Part shown: positions 26,907 through 36,396 of the stretch, one piece after another | Layout: the number at the start of each line of letters is the position of its first letter | Position numbering within the stretch: position 1 is the stretch's first letter | From: Phycobacter azelaicus | Lineage (GTDB): Bacteria > Pseudomonadota > Alphaproteobacteria > Rhodobacterales > Rhodobacteraceae | Direction of reading: 5' to 3' | DNA length: 64,000 bases | Assembly (NCBI RefSeq): GCF_014884385.1 | Contig: NZ_WKFH01000003.1 | Span: 1,224,001-1,288,000 of the forward strand | Program-made: the position numbers and the translations under genes | Notes under the pieces: model-generated | Told to the model about the DNA's origin: nothing | Seen by the model: the letters and a program-made list of their open reading frames with translations, nothing else | Databases searched by the model: none

Positions 26907-27428
26907 ATGTATCTTTTTCTGGCCTTTTTGATGGTGCCTCTGATTGAAATCGCTCTTTTCATCCAAGTTGGCGGTTTGATTGGCCTGTGGCCTACCCTGG
27001 CAATCGTGGTTTTGACCGCGATCTTCGGCACATATTTGGTGCGCTCACAGGGGCGGTTGGCGATGGGTCAGCTTCGGTCCTCATTCCAGACTTTGTCGGA
27101 TCCGGCCGAGCCGCTTGCTCATGGAGCAATGATCCTCTTTGCCGGCGCGCTGCTTTTGACACCAGGTTTCTTTACCGACGCTGTTGGATTTGCATTGTTG
27201 ATGCCGCCAGTGCGTCTTGCCGTCATACGGCATCTTCGCTCTCGGATCACCGTATCTCACTTTGAGATGGGCACCACGCACGGTCAGGCCTATCACCGCG
27301 ATCCGCGCTCTGCGCGAGATTCACACCGTGCGCAGGGCCAAGGTGACGTGATCGACGGGGATTTTCAGGACGTTACGCCGCGCGATGAGCCCGACCGCCC
27401 ATCCGGCTGGGTCAAGGGTCCGGACTGA
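26907..27428 (+). CDS. fxsA: FxsA family membrane protein
   Basis: The 173-residue product has about four hydrophobic segments in the first 115 residues, beginning with YLFLAFLMVPLIEIALFIQVG, the FxsA signature, followed by a polar tail. FxsA is an inner-membrane protein named for suppression of F exclusion of phage T7; its normal role is unknown. The ATG at 26907 is preceded by AAAGGA and fits the family; an earlier in-frame ATG does not. It lies upstream of secB. Confidence 0.88.
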   Translation: MYLFLAFLMVPLIEIALFIQVGGLIGLWPTLAIVVLTAIFGTYLVRSQGRLAMGQLRSSFQTLSDPAEPLAHGAMILFAGALLLTPGFFTDAVGFALLMPPVRLAVIRHLRSRITVSHFEMGTTHGQAYHRDPRSARDSHRAQGQGDVIDGDFQDVTPRDEPDRPSGWVKGPD

Positions 27429-27540
27429 CGGCTTTTTTGTCCCGCTTTCAAAGCACCGTCAAACCCGGCCTGCGTGACCGTTGAGGTACCCGCAACAAGC
27501 TGCTAAGCAATGCGCAAAATCATATTTCAGGAGTATCTCC

Positions 27541-28038
27541 ATGGCCGAAAACGGCACCCCCGAGGGCGCAGCAGAAGCCCCGCAGCAGCCCCAAGTCCAG
27601 ATGAACATTCTGGGTCAGTTCATCCGCGACATGTCATTCGAAAACGTGATGGCGCAAAAAGGCGCGGGCGGAGAAGTGCAGCCCGACGTAAACGTTCAGG
27701 TGAACCTCGACGCAAAGAAGCGCGCGGCTGAAAACCAGTTCGAAGTGATGACCAAGCTGACCGTCGAATCCAAGAACAAGGAAGGCGGAGAAGTCCTGTT
27801 TGTTCTGGAAATCGAATATGTTGGCGTTTTCAATATCCAGGGCGTGCCGGATGAGCAGCTGCATCCGTTTCTGCTGATCGAATGCCCGCGCATGACTTTC
27901 CCGTTCCTGCGCCGCATCGTTTCGGACGTGACCCGCGACGGTGGCTTCCCGCCGCTGAACCTCGACAATATCGATTTTGTTGCGATCTACCGCAACGAGC
28001 TGGCCCGCCGTCAGGCAGAAACCCAACCGCAGCAGTAA
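27541..28038 (+). CDS. secB: protein-export chaperone SecB
   Basis: SecB holds preproteins unfolded and delivers them to SecA. The 165-residue product has the acidic N-terminus usual in alphaproteobacteria, then VQMNILGQFIRDMSFENV, and the core PHLLIECPR-like segment (HPFLLIECPRMTFPFLRRIV). CAGGAG lies eight bases before the ATG. It follows fxsA after 112 non-coding bases and is ended by its own terminator. timA, mltA and secB being close fits an envelope-related neighbourhood. Confidence 0.96.
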   Translation: MAENGTPEGAAEAPQQPQVQMNILGQFIRDMSFENVMAQKGAGGEVQPDVNVQVNLDAKKRAAENQFEVMTKLTVESKNKEGGEVLFVLEIEYVGVFNIQGVPDEQLHPFLLIECPRMTFPFLRRIVSDVTRDGGFPPLNLDNIDFVAIYRNELARRQAETQPQQ

Positions 28039-28065
28039 ACCCTCTTACTGTGAAGAAAATCAGAG

Positions 28066-28093
28066 CGCTGCCGATCAATTCGGCAGCGTTTTT
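28066..28093 (+). terminator. terminator of secB
   Basis: CGCTGCCG and CGGCAGCG form a perfect eight-pair stem with a seven-base loop, followed by TTTTTC, 28 bases after the secB stop. Confidence 0.93.
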
Positions 28094-28113
28094 CTTTGGT
28101 TGGTGGATGAGTA

Positions 28114-28851
28114 TCAGGACTGAACGGACGCCCAGAGGGCGCCATCGCCCATCTTTTCGACAAAGGCGTCATGAGCGGCTTTTTCCTCGGCGGTCAGGCG
28201 CGAGGGCAGGGGGGTTGGACGCGGTGCAGGGCGCCAGTCCTGCTCGGCCGATCCTGACTGCGATCCACCACTGCCCGCCGTAGACAGGCCAAAATCCGGC
28301 TGTCGACCACCTATCAGTTCGAGATAAACTTCGGCCAGGATTTCGGAGTCCAGCAGCGCGCCATGCAAGGTCCGGTTGGAGTTGTCTATATTGAACCGTC
28401 GGCACAGGGCATCCAGCGTGGCAGGGGAACCAGGAAACCGTTTGCGTGCCATGGCCAGCGTGTCGATGGCCTGATCCATCGGGAGCTGAGGCAGGTTCAT
28501 CCAGCCAAGCTCCGCATTGAGGAACTTCATGTCAAAGCTGGCGTTGTGGATCACCAGCCGCGCATCACCGACAAAATCGAGGAAACTCTGACCGATCTTG
28601 GCAAAGACCGGCTTGTCCCGAAGAGTCACCGCACCGGGGGCAGGGGGCTGCGGCGGGCTAAGGAGGTCGGGACCGATCCCATGGACGCCAAAAGCTTCCT
28701 CTGGCATGTCCCGTTCAGGGTTGATGTACTCGTGGTAGGTCTTGCCAGTGGGCATGTGGTTATAAAGTTCCACCGCACCGATTTCGACAATGCGGTCGCC
28801 GGTGAAGGGATCAAAACCGGTCGTCTCGGTGTCCAGAACGATCTCACGCAT
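28114..28851 (-). CDS. dnaQ: DNA polymerase III epsilon subunit
   Basis: DnaQ is the 3'-5' proofreading exonuclease of the replicative polymerase. The 245-residue product has the DEDDh catalytic set: D7 and E9 (VLDTETTG), D107 (NASFDMKF), H163 and D168 (LHGALLDSE). A C-terminal tail contains the region that binds the alpha subunit. Its start overlaps the coaE end by eight bases. It is the last gene of the minus-strand run maf-aroE-coaE-dnaQ leading away from the presumed origin. Confidence 0.96.
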   Translation of the reverse strand: MREIVLDTETTGFDPFTGDRIVEIGAVELYNHMPTGKTYHEYINPERDMPEEAFGVHGIGPDLLSPPQPPAPGAVTLRDKPVFAKIGQSFLDFVGDARLVIHNASFDMKFLNAELGWMNLPQLPMDQAIDTLAMARKRFPGSPATLDALCRRFNIDNSNRTLHGALLDSEILAEVYLELIGGRQPDFGLSTAGSGGSQSGSAEQDWRPAPRPTPLPSRLTAEEKAAHDAFVEKMGDGALWASVQS

Positions 28852-29437
28852 CTGCCATCTTTCCCCTGATGTCTTTCAGGATTTCTTCCACCTGCGCGCG
28901 CGCATGTTCCAGAGTGTCAGTCTCGATCACATAATCGGCGCGGGCGCGTTTCTCTTCGATTGGCATCTGTTTTTGCAGGATCTGGGTGAATTGCTCAACC
29001 GTCATGGTGCCGCGATCCAAGACCCGCTGTTTCTGGGTTTCTGCATCGACCCAGACGCAGGCGACCGCATCCATTGCCGCGTCGCCACCAGTTTCAAAAA
29101 GCAGTGGAATATCAAAGATAAGGACGTCGCTGCCTGCGGTGCGACGGAATTCCGCGCGGTCGTCGGCCACCAAAGGGTGCACAATCTTTTCGATCACGGA
29201 CAGGGCAGAAGGGTCGCGGGAGATGATCTTTTTCAGCGCGCTGCGATCCACCATTCCATCCTTGATCGCCTCGGGAAAGGCTGCTGACATCGGAGAGACA
29301 GCAGCGCCGCCAACGGCATAAAGACGATGCACCGCCGCATCCGCATCCCAAACCGCGCAGCCAAGCTCGGCAAAGATTTTGGCCGTGGTGCTTTTGCCCA
29401 TGCCGATCGAGCCGGTCAGACCCAGAGAAAACGTCAT
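28844..29437 (-). CDS. coaE: dephospho-CoA kinase
   Basis: CoaE makes the last step of coenzyme A synthesis by phosphorylating the ribose 3'-OH of dephospho-CoA. The 197-residue protein has P-loop GSIGMGKS (9-16), DADAAVH, and FDIPLLFETGG typical of the family. It overlaps aroE upstream by four bases and dnaQ downstream by eight, so the four genes are translationally coupled. Confidence 0.95.
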   Translation of the reverse strand: MTFSLGLTGSIGMGKSTTAKIFAELGCAVWDADAAVHRLYAVGGAAVSPMSAAFPEAIKDGMVDRSALKKIISRDPSALSVIEKIVHPLVADDRAEFRRTAGSDVLIFDIPLLFETGGDAAMDAVACVWVDAETQKQRVLDRGTMTVEQFTQILQKQMPIEEKRARADYVIETDTLEHARAQVEEILKDIRGKMADA

Positions 29438-30267
29438 GCCAACGCCGCCGCACGGGTGTCCTCATCCACCTTGGGCCGTTGACCGAACCAACGTTCAAAC
29501 CCCGGAACAGCCTGGTGAAGCAGCATCCCGAGACCATCGACAACGGTACAGCCGGCCTCTTTGCCCGCCTTGATCAGATCGGTCTCGAGCGGGGTATAGA
29601 CAAGGTCGGTGACAACACAGGATGACTGCAACCCATCCATCGGCACCCGCAACGGGCGCTTTCCCTCCATCCCGAGCGAGGTGGCGTTGACCACAAGGGA
29701 GGCTTCCTCGACCGCATTGCCAGCTTGAATCCAGTCGACCACGCGGATCCGTTTGCCGAACTCACTGCGCAACTGGTCTGCGCGTTCGCGAGTTCGATTG
29801 GACAGCATGATTTCGGGCACGCCGGCCTCAACCAAGGAGGCGATCACCGCGCGACAAGCCCCACCGGCCCCCAGAACCAAGGCCGGGCCGGCATTCGGTT
29901 TCCAATCGGGGGCACCCTGATGAAGGTTGGTTATGAATCCGTAACCATCTGTATTATCAGCAAGAATAGATCCATCCTGACGGAAGATCAGCGTATTGGC
30001 AGCCCCCATGAGTGTGGCGCGATCCGTGACCTTGTCAGCAATCTGCATCACGGCTTCTTTATGGGGCAGGGTAATGTTGGCCCCGACAAACCCCGCCTTT
30101 GGCAGACTGCGAATTACTGTTTCCAGATCCTGCGGTTCAACGTGCATGGGCATGTAATACCCATCGATCCCATAGGTTCGCAGCCAGTGGTTCTGGATCT
30201 GCGGAGACCGCGAATGGGCCACCGGGCATCCGATGACCCCGGCCAGAGGTATCTTGGCAAGACTCAT
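29434..30267 (-). CDS. aroE: shikimate dehydrogenase
   Basis: AroE reduces 3-dehydroshikimate to shikimate with NADPH in aromatic amino-acid synthesis. The 277-residue product has the catalytic K70 (ITLPHKEAV) and D107 (ADNTDGYG), the SRSP substrate loop near residue 20, and NADP-binding GAGGACRAV. It overlaps maf and coaE by four bases each. Confidence 0.95.
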   Translation of the reverse strand: MSLAKIPLAGVIGCPVAHSRSPQIQNHWLRTYGIDGYYMPMHVEPQDLETVIRSLPKAGFVGANITLPHKEAVMQIADKVTDRATLMGAANTLIFRQDGSILADNTDGYGFITNLHQGAPDWKPNAGPALVLGAGGACRAVIASLVEAGVPEIMLSNRTRERADQLRSEFGKRIRVVDWIQAGNAVEEASLVVNATSLGMEGKRPLRVPMDGLQSSCVVTDLVYTPLETDLIKAGKEAGCTVVDGLGMLLHQAVPGFERWFGQRPKVDEDTRAAALA

Positions 30268-30863
30268 TGATCGATAACTCCCTGCAGTCCCAGGTAGTTT
30301 ATAAGTTCAGTCAGCGGTAATCCCAAAACGTTAAAATAGCTTCCCTCGATGCTGGCAAAGAGCCTCACGCCTTCCTCTTCCAGTTTATAGGCGCCAACCG
30401 CATTGCGGATGCTATCCCAGTTGCGGGTGACATACCCCTGTAGGTATTCGTCCGAAGCCTTGCGCATCAGAAGTCGCACCTGTCCCACGTGGCGCCACAA
30501 GGGCTCACCATCGCGGTAGATCACTGCCGCAGACAGAAGCATGTGCCGATGGCCGCGCATTTCGCTGAGTTGAGACAGCGCTTCTTCTGGTGTCTTAGGC
30601 TTCGACAGCAATCGTCCCTTGAAATCAAGCACCTGATCGCATCCGATGACTATGGATCCAGGGTGTTTCGCGCTGATCTTGCGCGCCTTTGCCTCGGCCA
30701 GGGCATCAGCGATGTCGCGCGGCGGGGCCTCTTCAGCCAAAAGGGCAGCTTTTATGCTATCCTCATCCAGCCGCGGTATATCCTGGGCAAATTCAATACC
30801 CGCCTGACGCAGAAGATGAGCCCTGATCTCGGAGCCGGAGGCCAACACTATGTGGGCAGTCAT
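30264..30863 (-). CDS. maf: Maf family nucleotide pyrophosphatase
   Basis: Maf proteins hydrolyse non-canonical or methylated nucleoside triphosphates. The 199-residue product has the ASGSEIRAHLLRQAG start, conserved E in RLDEDSIK, VIGCDQVLDF, SKPKTPEEA and the GSYFNVLGLPL end. First gene of the minus-strand maf-aroE-coaE-dnaQ run. A DnaA-box-like sequence begins at the last base of its start codon, so its promoter lies inside the presumed replication origin. Confidence 0.93.
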   Translation of the reverse strand: MTAHIVLASGSEIRAHLLRQAGIEFAQDIPRLDEDSIKAALLAEEAPPRDIADALAEAKARKISAKHPGSIVIGCDQVLDFKGRLLSKPKTPEEALSQLSEMRGHRHMLLSAAVIYRDGEPLWRHVGQVRLLMRKASDEYLQGYVTRNWDSIRNAVGAYKLEEEGVRLFASIEGSYFNVLGLPLTELINYLGLQGVIDQ

Positions 30864-31279
30864 GTGGAAAACCCCGTGGGAAATCGGTTCACAGTATTGG
30901 AATGTTTTGTATGGTTTTCAGGCCATTTGGCAAGCCCACAGCCAGAACCTCGATTTCATCCCGACTGTGCCCTGAGTCGTCCCGCGTGGATTGGGATAAC
31001 TCTTGGATCGTGGATATCTCTGGTCTTCAGAAATCATCCCGGGGTTATCCCCATGTTTACCCTGGTTAATCAAAGCTTAATAGGTCATAAAAACAAGGCT
31101 GTTAGGAGATTATTCACCTTTGACCCAATGTGACACATGGAGGTTTTTCCATGCTGGGGATATGCGGGGGAAGGACTCGATAATCCACGGAAATCCTTGC
31201 GCCCTACAAAAACATCATCCTTTAAATCTTTCTTTATTATTTTAGGGTGCCTCACGAGAACGCAGAAAAGAGATCGACC
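30863..31279. other. presumed chromosomal replication origin (oriC)
   Basis: This is about 416 bases with no coding frame, between maf (minus) and hemJ (plus). An exact DnaA box TTTTCCACA (minus, 30863-30871) fits TTWTNCACA; near-matches are TTATCCCCA (31045-31053), TTATTCACC (31110-31118), and looser ones at 31009-31017 and 31181-31190. Two AT-rich tracts lie at about 31056-31112 and 31206-31243. A perfect CtrA motif lies at 31066-31080 and a one-mismatch site at 31222-31236. Two GANTC sites (CcrM targets) lie at 30974 and 31174. Genes diverge from the interval on both sides. Neighbours rho, mnmE, mnmG, rsmG and parAB are the usual alphaproteobacterial origin neighbours. Confidence 0.72.
31066..31080. 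promoter_or_regulatory. CtrA-type binding site in the presumed origin
   Basis: TTAATCAAAGCTTAA is an exact TTAA-N7-TTAA match at the edge of an AT-rich tract, 13 bases from a DnaA-box-like sequence. In Caulobacter, phosphorylated CtrA binds such sites in the origin and blocks initiation. Whether that holds here is unknown. Confidence 0.62.
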
Positions 31280-31735
31280 ATGAACCTGACTGATTGGATG
31301 TATGTCCTTTACCCATACGCAAAGTCCCTTCACATCATGGCGGTGCTCAGCTGGATGGCCGGTCTTTTTTATCTCCCACGTCTGTTTGTGTATCATGTGG
31401 AGCAGGCTGAGAAGGTGCAGGATGCCATTCCGATCTTTCTGACGATGGAGCGCAAACTGATGAAAGTGATCATGAGCCCAGCCATGCACACCGCCTGGGT
31501 GGCTGGCCTGTTCATTGCTTTCACTCCGGGTTTTGTAGACTGGTCGTCGATCTGGCCATGGACAAAAGCAGCCAGTGTGATTGGAATGACCTGGTTTCAC
31601 ATCTGGCTGAAGCGGCGCATCAATGACTTTGAGAAAGACCGCAACACGCTGACGGGGCGCCAATTCCGAATGATGAATGAAGTTCCAACTCTGTTCATGG
31701 TGATCATCGTGGTTTCGGTGATCTTCAAGTTCTGA
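31280..31735 (+). CDS. hemJ: protoporphyrinogen oxidase HemJ
   Basis: HemJ is the membrane enzyme that oxidises protoporphyrinogen IX to protoporphyrin IX in bacteria lacking HemG or HemY. The 151-residue protein has four hydrophobic helices, the conserved H18 in AKSLHIMAVLSWMAGLFYLP and the downstream Arg/His pairs of the UPF0093 family. I start at ATG 31280, the family start MNLTDWMYV, not at an upstream in-frame codon. It is the first plus-strand gene right of the presumed origin; rho follows. Confidence 0.93.
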   Translation: MNLTDWMYVLYPYAKSLHIMAVLSWMAGLFYLPRLFVYHVEQAEKVQDAIPIFLTMERKLMKVIMSPAMHTAWVAGLFIAFTPGFVDWSSIWPWTKAASVIGMTWFHIWLKRRINDFEKDRNTLTGRQFRMMNEVPTLFMVIIVVSVIFKF

Positions 31736-31919
31736 CGTCCCTCGCGGAGATGTTGAATCGGCGTTAAGAGACCCAAAAGAGCGCCATACAGTCGGGGTTT
31801 GACTCAGTAGCGACATATCCCTATGAATGGCGACTAACGGGCCCGTCCGGGCACTCGTGTCTTCCGAATTCAAAATGACACCTCTCCCTGAACATCAGGG
31901 CTGCAAAGGCTGTATGTGT

Positions 31920-33191
31920 ATGACCGCTCAATCCCTCAATCTGTCCGATCTCAAAGCAAAAAGCCCAAAGGACCTGTTGTCTATGGCCGAGGAGCTGGAG
32001 ATCGAGAACGCCTCGACCATGCGCAAGGGCGAGATGATGTTCCAGATCCTGCGCGAACGCGCGGATGAAGGCTGGGATATCGGCGGCGACGGTGTGTTGG
32101 AAGTTCTACAAGACGGTTTCGGTTTCCTGCGCTCACCCGAGGCGAACTATCTGCCGGGTCCGGATGACATCTATGTTTCCCCGGAAATGATCCGCCAGTA
32201 TTCATTGCGTACAGGGGATACGGTTGAAGGTCAGATCAAGGCACCGCTGGAAAACGAGCGTTATTTCGCCCTGACAAACGTGACAAAGATCAATTTCGAA
32301 GAGCCTGAGAAGGCGCGTCACAAGATTGCGTTCGACAACCTCACGCCGCTTTACCCTGATGAGCGTCTGAAGATGGAGATCGAAGATCCCACCATCAAAG
32401 ACAAATCGGCCCGCGTGATCGACCTGGTCGCGCCCATCGGGAAGGGCCAGCGTTCGCTGATCGTCGCGCCGCCGCGGACCGGTAAGACCGTTATCCTGCA
32501 AAATATCGCGCATTCGATCGAGAAAAATCACCCGGAGTGCTACCTGATTGTTCTCTTGATCGATGAACGGCCCGAAGAAGTCACCGACATGCAGCGGTCT
32601 GTGAAGGGCGAGGTTGTCTCCTCCACCTTTGACGAGCCCGCAACCCGTCACGTGGCGGTGTCGGAAATGGTCATCGAAAAGGCCAAGCGTCTTGTAGAAC
32701 ATAAACGAGATGTTGTGATCCTTCTGGATTCGATCACAAGACTTGGACGCGCGTTCAATACCGTTGTTCCCTCGTCGGGCAAGGTTCTGACCGGTGGTGT
32801 GGATGCGAACGCCCTGCAGCGGCCGAAACGTTTCTTTGGCGCTGCACGCAACATCGAGGAAGGTGGGTCTCTAACCATCATCGCCACCGCTCTGATCGAT
32901 ACCGGTAGCCGTATGGATGAAGTCATCTTTGAAGAATTCAAAGGTACAGGTAACTCTGAACTGGTTCTGGATCGCAAAATTGCCGATAAACGCGTCTTCC
33001 CGGCCATTGACATTCTCAAGTCGGGTACGCGGAAAGAAGACCTGCTCGTTGATAAGGCCGACTTGGCTAAGACCTTTGTTTTGCGTCGAATCTTGAATCC
33101 GATGGGGACGACTGATGCTATCGAGTTCCTGTTGTCAAAGCTTAAGCAAACCAAGACGAACTCAGAGTTTTTCGACTCTATGAACACCTAG
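31920..33191 (+). CDS. rho: transcription termination factor Rho
   Basis: Rho is the hexameric RNA-dependent ATPase that ends transcripts and here has 423 residues, the normal size. Motifs: N-terminal [27 protein letters not shown]-binding [22 protein letters not shown], Walker A PPRTGKTV, Walker [15 protein letters not shown], and C-terminal [15 protein letters not shown]. The frame is open upstream; the ATG at 31920 gives the family start, with an alternative six bases earlier. A non-coding leader of 184 bases precedes it. Codon use becomes more AT-rich toward its 3' end. Confidence 0.96.
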   Translation: MTAQSLNLSDLKAKSPKDLLSMAEELEIENASTMRKGEMMFQILRERADEGWDIGGDGVLEVLQDGFGFLRSPEANYLPGPDDIYVSPEMIRQYSLRTGDTVEGQIKAPLENERYFALTNVTKINFEEPEKARHKIAFDNLTPLYPDERLKMEIEDPTIKDKSARVIDLVAPIGKGQRSLIVAPPRTGKTVILQNIAHSIEKNHPECYLIVLLIDERPEEVTDMQRSVKGEVVSSTFDEPATRHVAVSEMVIEKAKRLVEHKRDVVILLDSITRLGRAFNTVVPSSGKVLTGGVDANALQRPKRFFGAARNIEEGGSLTIIATALIDTGSRMDEVIFEEFKGTGNSELVLDRKIADKRVFPAIDILKSGTRKEDLLVDKADLAKTFVLRRILNPMGTTDAIEFLLSKLKQTKTNSEFFDSMNT

Positions 33192-33222
33192 GCCTTAGGT
33201 TTCAAAGAAAGGAAGGCCTCCC

Positions 33223-34509
33223 ATGGATACGATCTTTGCGTTGGCCTCTGCCCAGGGGAAGGCCGGGGTTGCCGTGGTCCGGGTGTCCGGTCCAGATTCG
33301 CTGGCCACAATCGAGGAAATCTGCGGCTCGTCGATGCCTGCCCCTGGCCGTGGATTGCGGCGTTTGAGGGATGCATCTGGCGGAATTTTGGATGAAGCGC
33401 TCGTTCTCACCTTTAAGGCTCCAAACAGCTTTACGGGCGAAGATGTTGTTGAATTTCAAACACATGGCAGTACTGCTGTGGTTTCTGCTGTGCTTGATCG
33501 CCTTGGACAACTGGATCAGCTTCGTTTGGCAGAGCCGGGTGAATTTACCCGGCGGGCGCTTGAAAATGGAAATCTGGATCTGGCGCAAGTGGAAGGCCTT
33601 GCCGACCTAATCGACGCAGAAACCGAAGCGCAAAGAGTGCAGGCTCAACTTGTCCTGTCTGGGGCGTTGGGTGATTTGGCCGACCGTTGGCGAAGTGATT
33701 TGATCAGGGCGGCATCGTTGATTGAAGTCACAATTGATTTTGCGGACGAAGAGGTGCCAGTGGATGTGACGCCCGAAGTGGCGGCGCTTTTGTCGGGGGT
33801 TAGAAAGGATCTTGAAGCCGAAGTCGCTGGTGTTCAAATTGCCGAGAGGATCAGAACGGGCTTTGAGGTTGCTATTGTCGGTGCTCCGAACGTTGGAAAG
33901 TCGACGCTTTTGAATGCGCTGGCGGGTCGAGACGCCGCAATTACTTCTGAATACGCGGGGACGACCCGCGATATTATCGAAGTCAGGATGGATCTCGCAG
34001 GTTTGCCGATTACGCTTTTGGATACGGCGGGTTTGAGGGAAACAGATGATCACGTCGAAAGCATCGGTATCGCCCGTGCGAAGGAACGGGCAGAACGGGC
34101 GGATCTTCGTGTTTTTCTTGCTGATCCCCACGAAACCCTGGATATTGATATGCGACCTGATGATATTCGGTTGATTCCGAAGATTGACAAGAAGTCCTTT
34201 GACGGGCCAGGGATATCCGGAAAAACGGGACAGGGCGTTGATGAACTTGTCGACCATGTGTCGTCTGTTCTTAAACAGCGTTCCTTCCAAGCAGGGGTGG
34301 CGACGAGGAAACGGCACCAGGATGCGTTGTCTGCCGCTTTGAATCACCTAAATAGTGCTGCGAAAACGCTTGAGCTTGGTCCTCACTGTTATGAATTGGT
34401 TGCTGAAGATCTGCGAGCAGCTATCCGCGCTCTTGAGCGTCTTGTTGGTCGGATTGGTGTTGAAAACTTGCTGGATGAGATCTTCTCCAGTTTCTGTCTT
34501 GGGAAGTAG
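33223..34509 (+). CDS. mnmE: tRNA uridine-5-carboxymethylaminomethyl modification GTPase MnmE
   Basis: MnmE with MnmG makes the cmnm5 (or nm5) group on wobble uridine 34 of certain tRNAs. The 428-residue protein begins [15 protein letters not shown], has the folate-binding N-terminal domain, the G domain with G1 [10 protein letters not shown]2-G3 GTTRDIIEV and DTAGLRE, and the catalytic C-terminal CLGK. RBS GGAAGG upstream. It is followed after three bases by mnmG. Confidence 0.96.
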   Translation: MDTIFALASAQGKAGVAVVRVSGPDSLATIEEICGSSMPAPGRGLRRLRDASGGILDEALVLTFKAPNSFTGEDVVEFQTHGSTAVVSAVLDRLGQLDQLRLAEPGEFTRRALENGNLDLAQVEGLADLIDAETEAQRVQAQLVLSGALGDLADRWRSDLIRAASLIEVTIDFADEEVPVDVTPEVAALLSGVRKDLEAEVAGVQIAERIRTGFEVAIVGAPNVGKSTLLNALAGRDAAITSEYAGTTRDIIEVRMDLAGLPITLLDTAGLRETDDHVESIGIARAKERAERADLRVFLADPHETLDIDMRPDDIRLIPKIDKKSFDGPGISGKTGQGVDELVDHVSSVLKQRSFQAGVATRKRHQDALSAALNHLNSAAKTLELGPHCYELVAEDLRAAIRALERLVGRIGVENLLDEIFSSFCLGK

Positions 34510-34512
34510 GGA

Positions 34513-36396
34513 GTGTTTCACGTGAAACATTCGGATTATGATGTAATCGTTATTGGCGGAGGTCACGCCGGGACCGAGGCAGCCCATGCAGCCGCACGAC
34601 TGGGTGCGCGTACGGCTTTGGTTACCCTGAAGAGGGCCGGTATTGGTGTAATGTCCTGTAATCCAGCCATTGGAGGCCTCGGAAAAGGTCATCTGGTTCG
34701 GGAGATTGATGCACTTGATGGTGTGATGGGAAAAGTCGCCGATGTCGCAGGTATTCAGTTCAGGTTGCTGAATCGACGAAAGGGTCCTGCTGTTCAGGGA
34801 CCGAGGGCCCAATCCGACCGCGCCATTTACCGGACAGAGATGCTCAGGATTACAGAGCAGCAGGCTAACCTTGACATCATCGAGGCCGAAGTCGTCGACT
34901 TCCTAATGAAAGGAGACACGGTAACGGGTGTCGTTCTTGCAGACGGCAGCGAAGTTGTGTCGCATGCAGTCGTTCTAACATCGGGCACATTTCTGCGAGG
35001 TGTGATCCACATTGGTGACGAATCCCGGCCCGGTGGACGCATGGGCGACAAGCCATCGGTTCAACTGGCGGATCGCTTGGATAGCTTTGACCTACCGCTT
35101 GGCAGACTGAAGACAGGGACACCACCCAGGCTGGATGGAAAAACGATTCGGTGGGACGCTCTGGAGATGCAGCCGGGCGATGAAGATCCCGTCTTTTTTT
35201 CCTTCATGTCCAAAGAAACATCAGCACCTCAGGTGTCCTGTGGGATTACTCATACAAATGAGAGGACTCACGACATTATCCGATCGAACCTCAAGCGTTC
35301 AGCGATGTATGGGGGCCACATTGAAGGTATCGGGCCGCGTTACTGCCCATCGATTGAAGACAAGATTGTGCGGTTCGCGGACAAAACTTCTCATCAGATC
35401 TTTCTGGAGCCAGAAGGCGCGTCTGATGATACGGTCTATCCAAACGGGATTTCGACGAGTTTGCCTGTTGAGGTCCAGGAGGACTATGTCCGCTCGATTT
35501 TCGGTTTGGAGAATGCCAAAATCCTCCAACCCGGGTATGCCATCGAATATGATTATGTAGATCCACGGGCTTTGACTTTGGCGTTGGAGTTGAAGAATGT
35601 TTCGGGGCTATATCTTGCCGGACAAATAAACGGGACGACCGGTTATGAAGAGGCCGCCGCCCAGGGGCTTGTGGCAGGACTAAACGCCGCTCGGCACAGT
35701 CAGGGTAAGGATGCGGTCATCTTTGGCCGGTCGGGTAGCTATATCGGTGTGATGATTGACGACCTGACCACCAATGGTGTGACTGAGCCATATCGGATGT
35801 TCACATCGCGTGCAGAATTTAGGTTGTCTTTGCGGGCGGACAACGCAGATCAAAGGTTAACACCTCTTGGAATGGAGATCGGCTGCGTGGGCGCTGATCG
35901 CCAGGCTTTGTTTCGATCCAAACAGGAAAAGCTCATTTCGACGCGTGAAAAGTTGGTCTCGAAGTCTTACTCTCCCAAGACCATAGCGGAAGCCGGAATA
36001 TCGATTAACCAGGACGGAAAGAAAAGGACTGGTATGGATGTGTTGGCTTTCCCAAATGTTAATTTCGAAGATATTGTGCCACTTGTGCCAGAACTTTCGG
36101 GTGTCGATCTGGAAATCCGGAAGCAAATCGAGAGGGATGCGCTTTACGCAAACTATATAGAGCGGCAAAATCGTGAGATCGAGGCTCTTCAGCGAGATGA
36201 GGAGATGCTGATACCGGATAGTTTTGTGTTTGAAGGAATAGAAGGCCTGTCCAATGAGCTGCAGCAGAAGCTCAAGTTGGCGCGCCCGCAGAGCCTCGCT
36301 CAGGCCGCGCGTGTAGATGGTATGACCCCAGCGGCGCTGGCGCTTCTGCTGGCGAGGATTCGTAAGGATGGTTCGTCGCGGAGCAAATTTGCATAA
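34513..36396 (+). CDS. mnmG: tRNA uridine-5-carboxymethylaminomethyl modification enzyme MnmG
   Basis: MnmG (GidA) is the FAD/NADH-dependent partner of MnmE. The product has about 627 residues with FAD motif [36 protein letters not shown]-like substrate loops and the C-terminal [18 protein letters not shown]. The start codon is a GTG that belongs to a parS site; reading from it gives [10 protein letters not shown] second GTG at 34522 has better RBS spacing (GGAG, eight bases) and is a plausible alternative start. Its TAA overlaps the rsmG ATG. Confidence 0.95.
   Translation: MFHVKHSDYDVIVIGGGHAGTEAAHAAARLGARTALVTLKRAGIGVMSCNPAIGGLGKGHLVREIDALDGVMGKVADVAGIQFRLLNRRKGPAVQGPRAQSDRAIYRTEMLRITEQQANLDIIEAEVVDFLMKGDTVTGVVLADGSEVVSHAVVLTSGTFLRGVIHIGDESRPGGRMGDKPSVQLADRLDSFDLPLGRLKTGTPPRLDGKTIRWDALEMQPGDEDPVFFSFMSKETSAPQVSCGITHTNERTHDIIRSNLKRSAMYGGHIEGIGPRYCPSIEDKIVRFADKTSHQIFLEPEGASDDTVYPNGISTSLPVEVQEDYVRSIFGLENAKILQPGYAIEYDYVDPRALTLALELKNVSGLYLAGQINGTTGYEEAAAQGLVAGLNAARHSQGKDAVIFGRSGSYIGVMIDDLTTNGVTEPYRMFTSRAEFRLSLRADNADQRLTPLGMEIGCVGADRQALFRSKQEKLISTREKLVSKSYSPKTIAEAGISINQDGKKRTGMDVLAFPNVNFEDIVPLVPELSGVDLEIRKQIERDALYANYIERQNREIEALQRDEEMLIPDSFVFEGIEGLSNELQQKLKLARPQSLAQAARVDGMTPAALALLLARIRKDGSSRSKFA
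34514..34529. promoter_or_regulatory. parS site at the mnmG start
   Basis: TGTTTCACGTGAAACA is the 16-base perfect palindrome recognised by ParB as parS. It covers the beginning of the mnmG coding region, so the amino acids FHVKH are dictated by it. parA and parB follow about 2.5 kb and 3.3 kb downstream. Confidence 0.95.
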
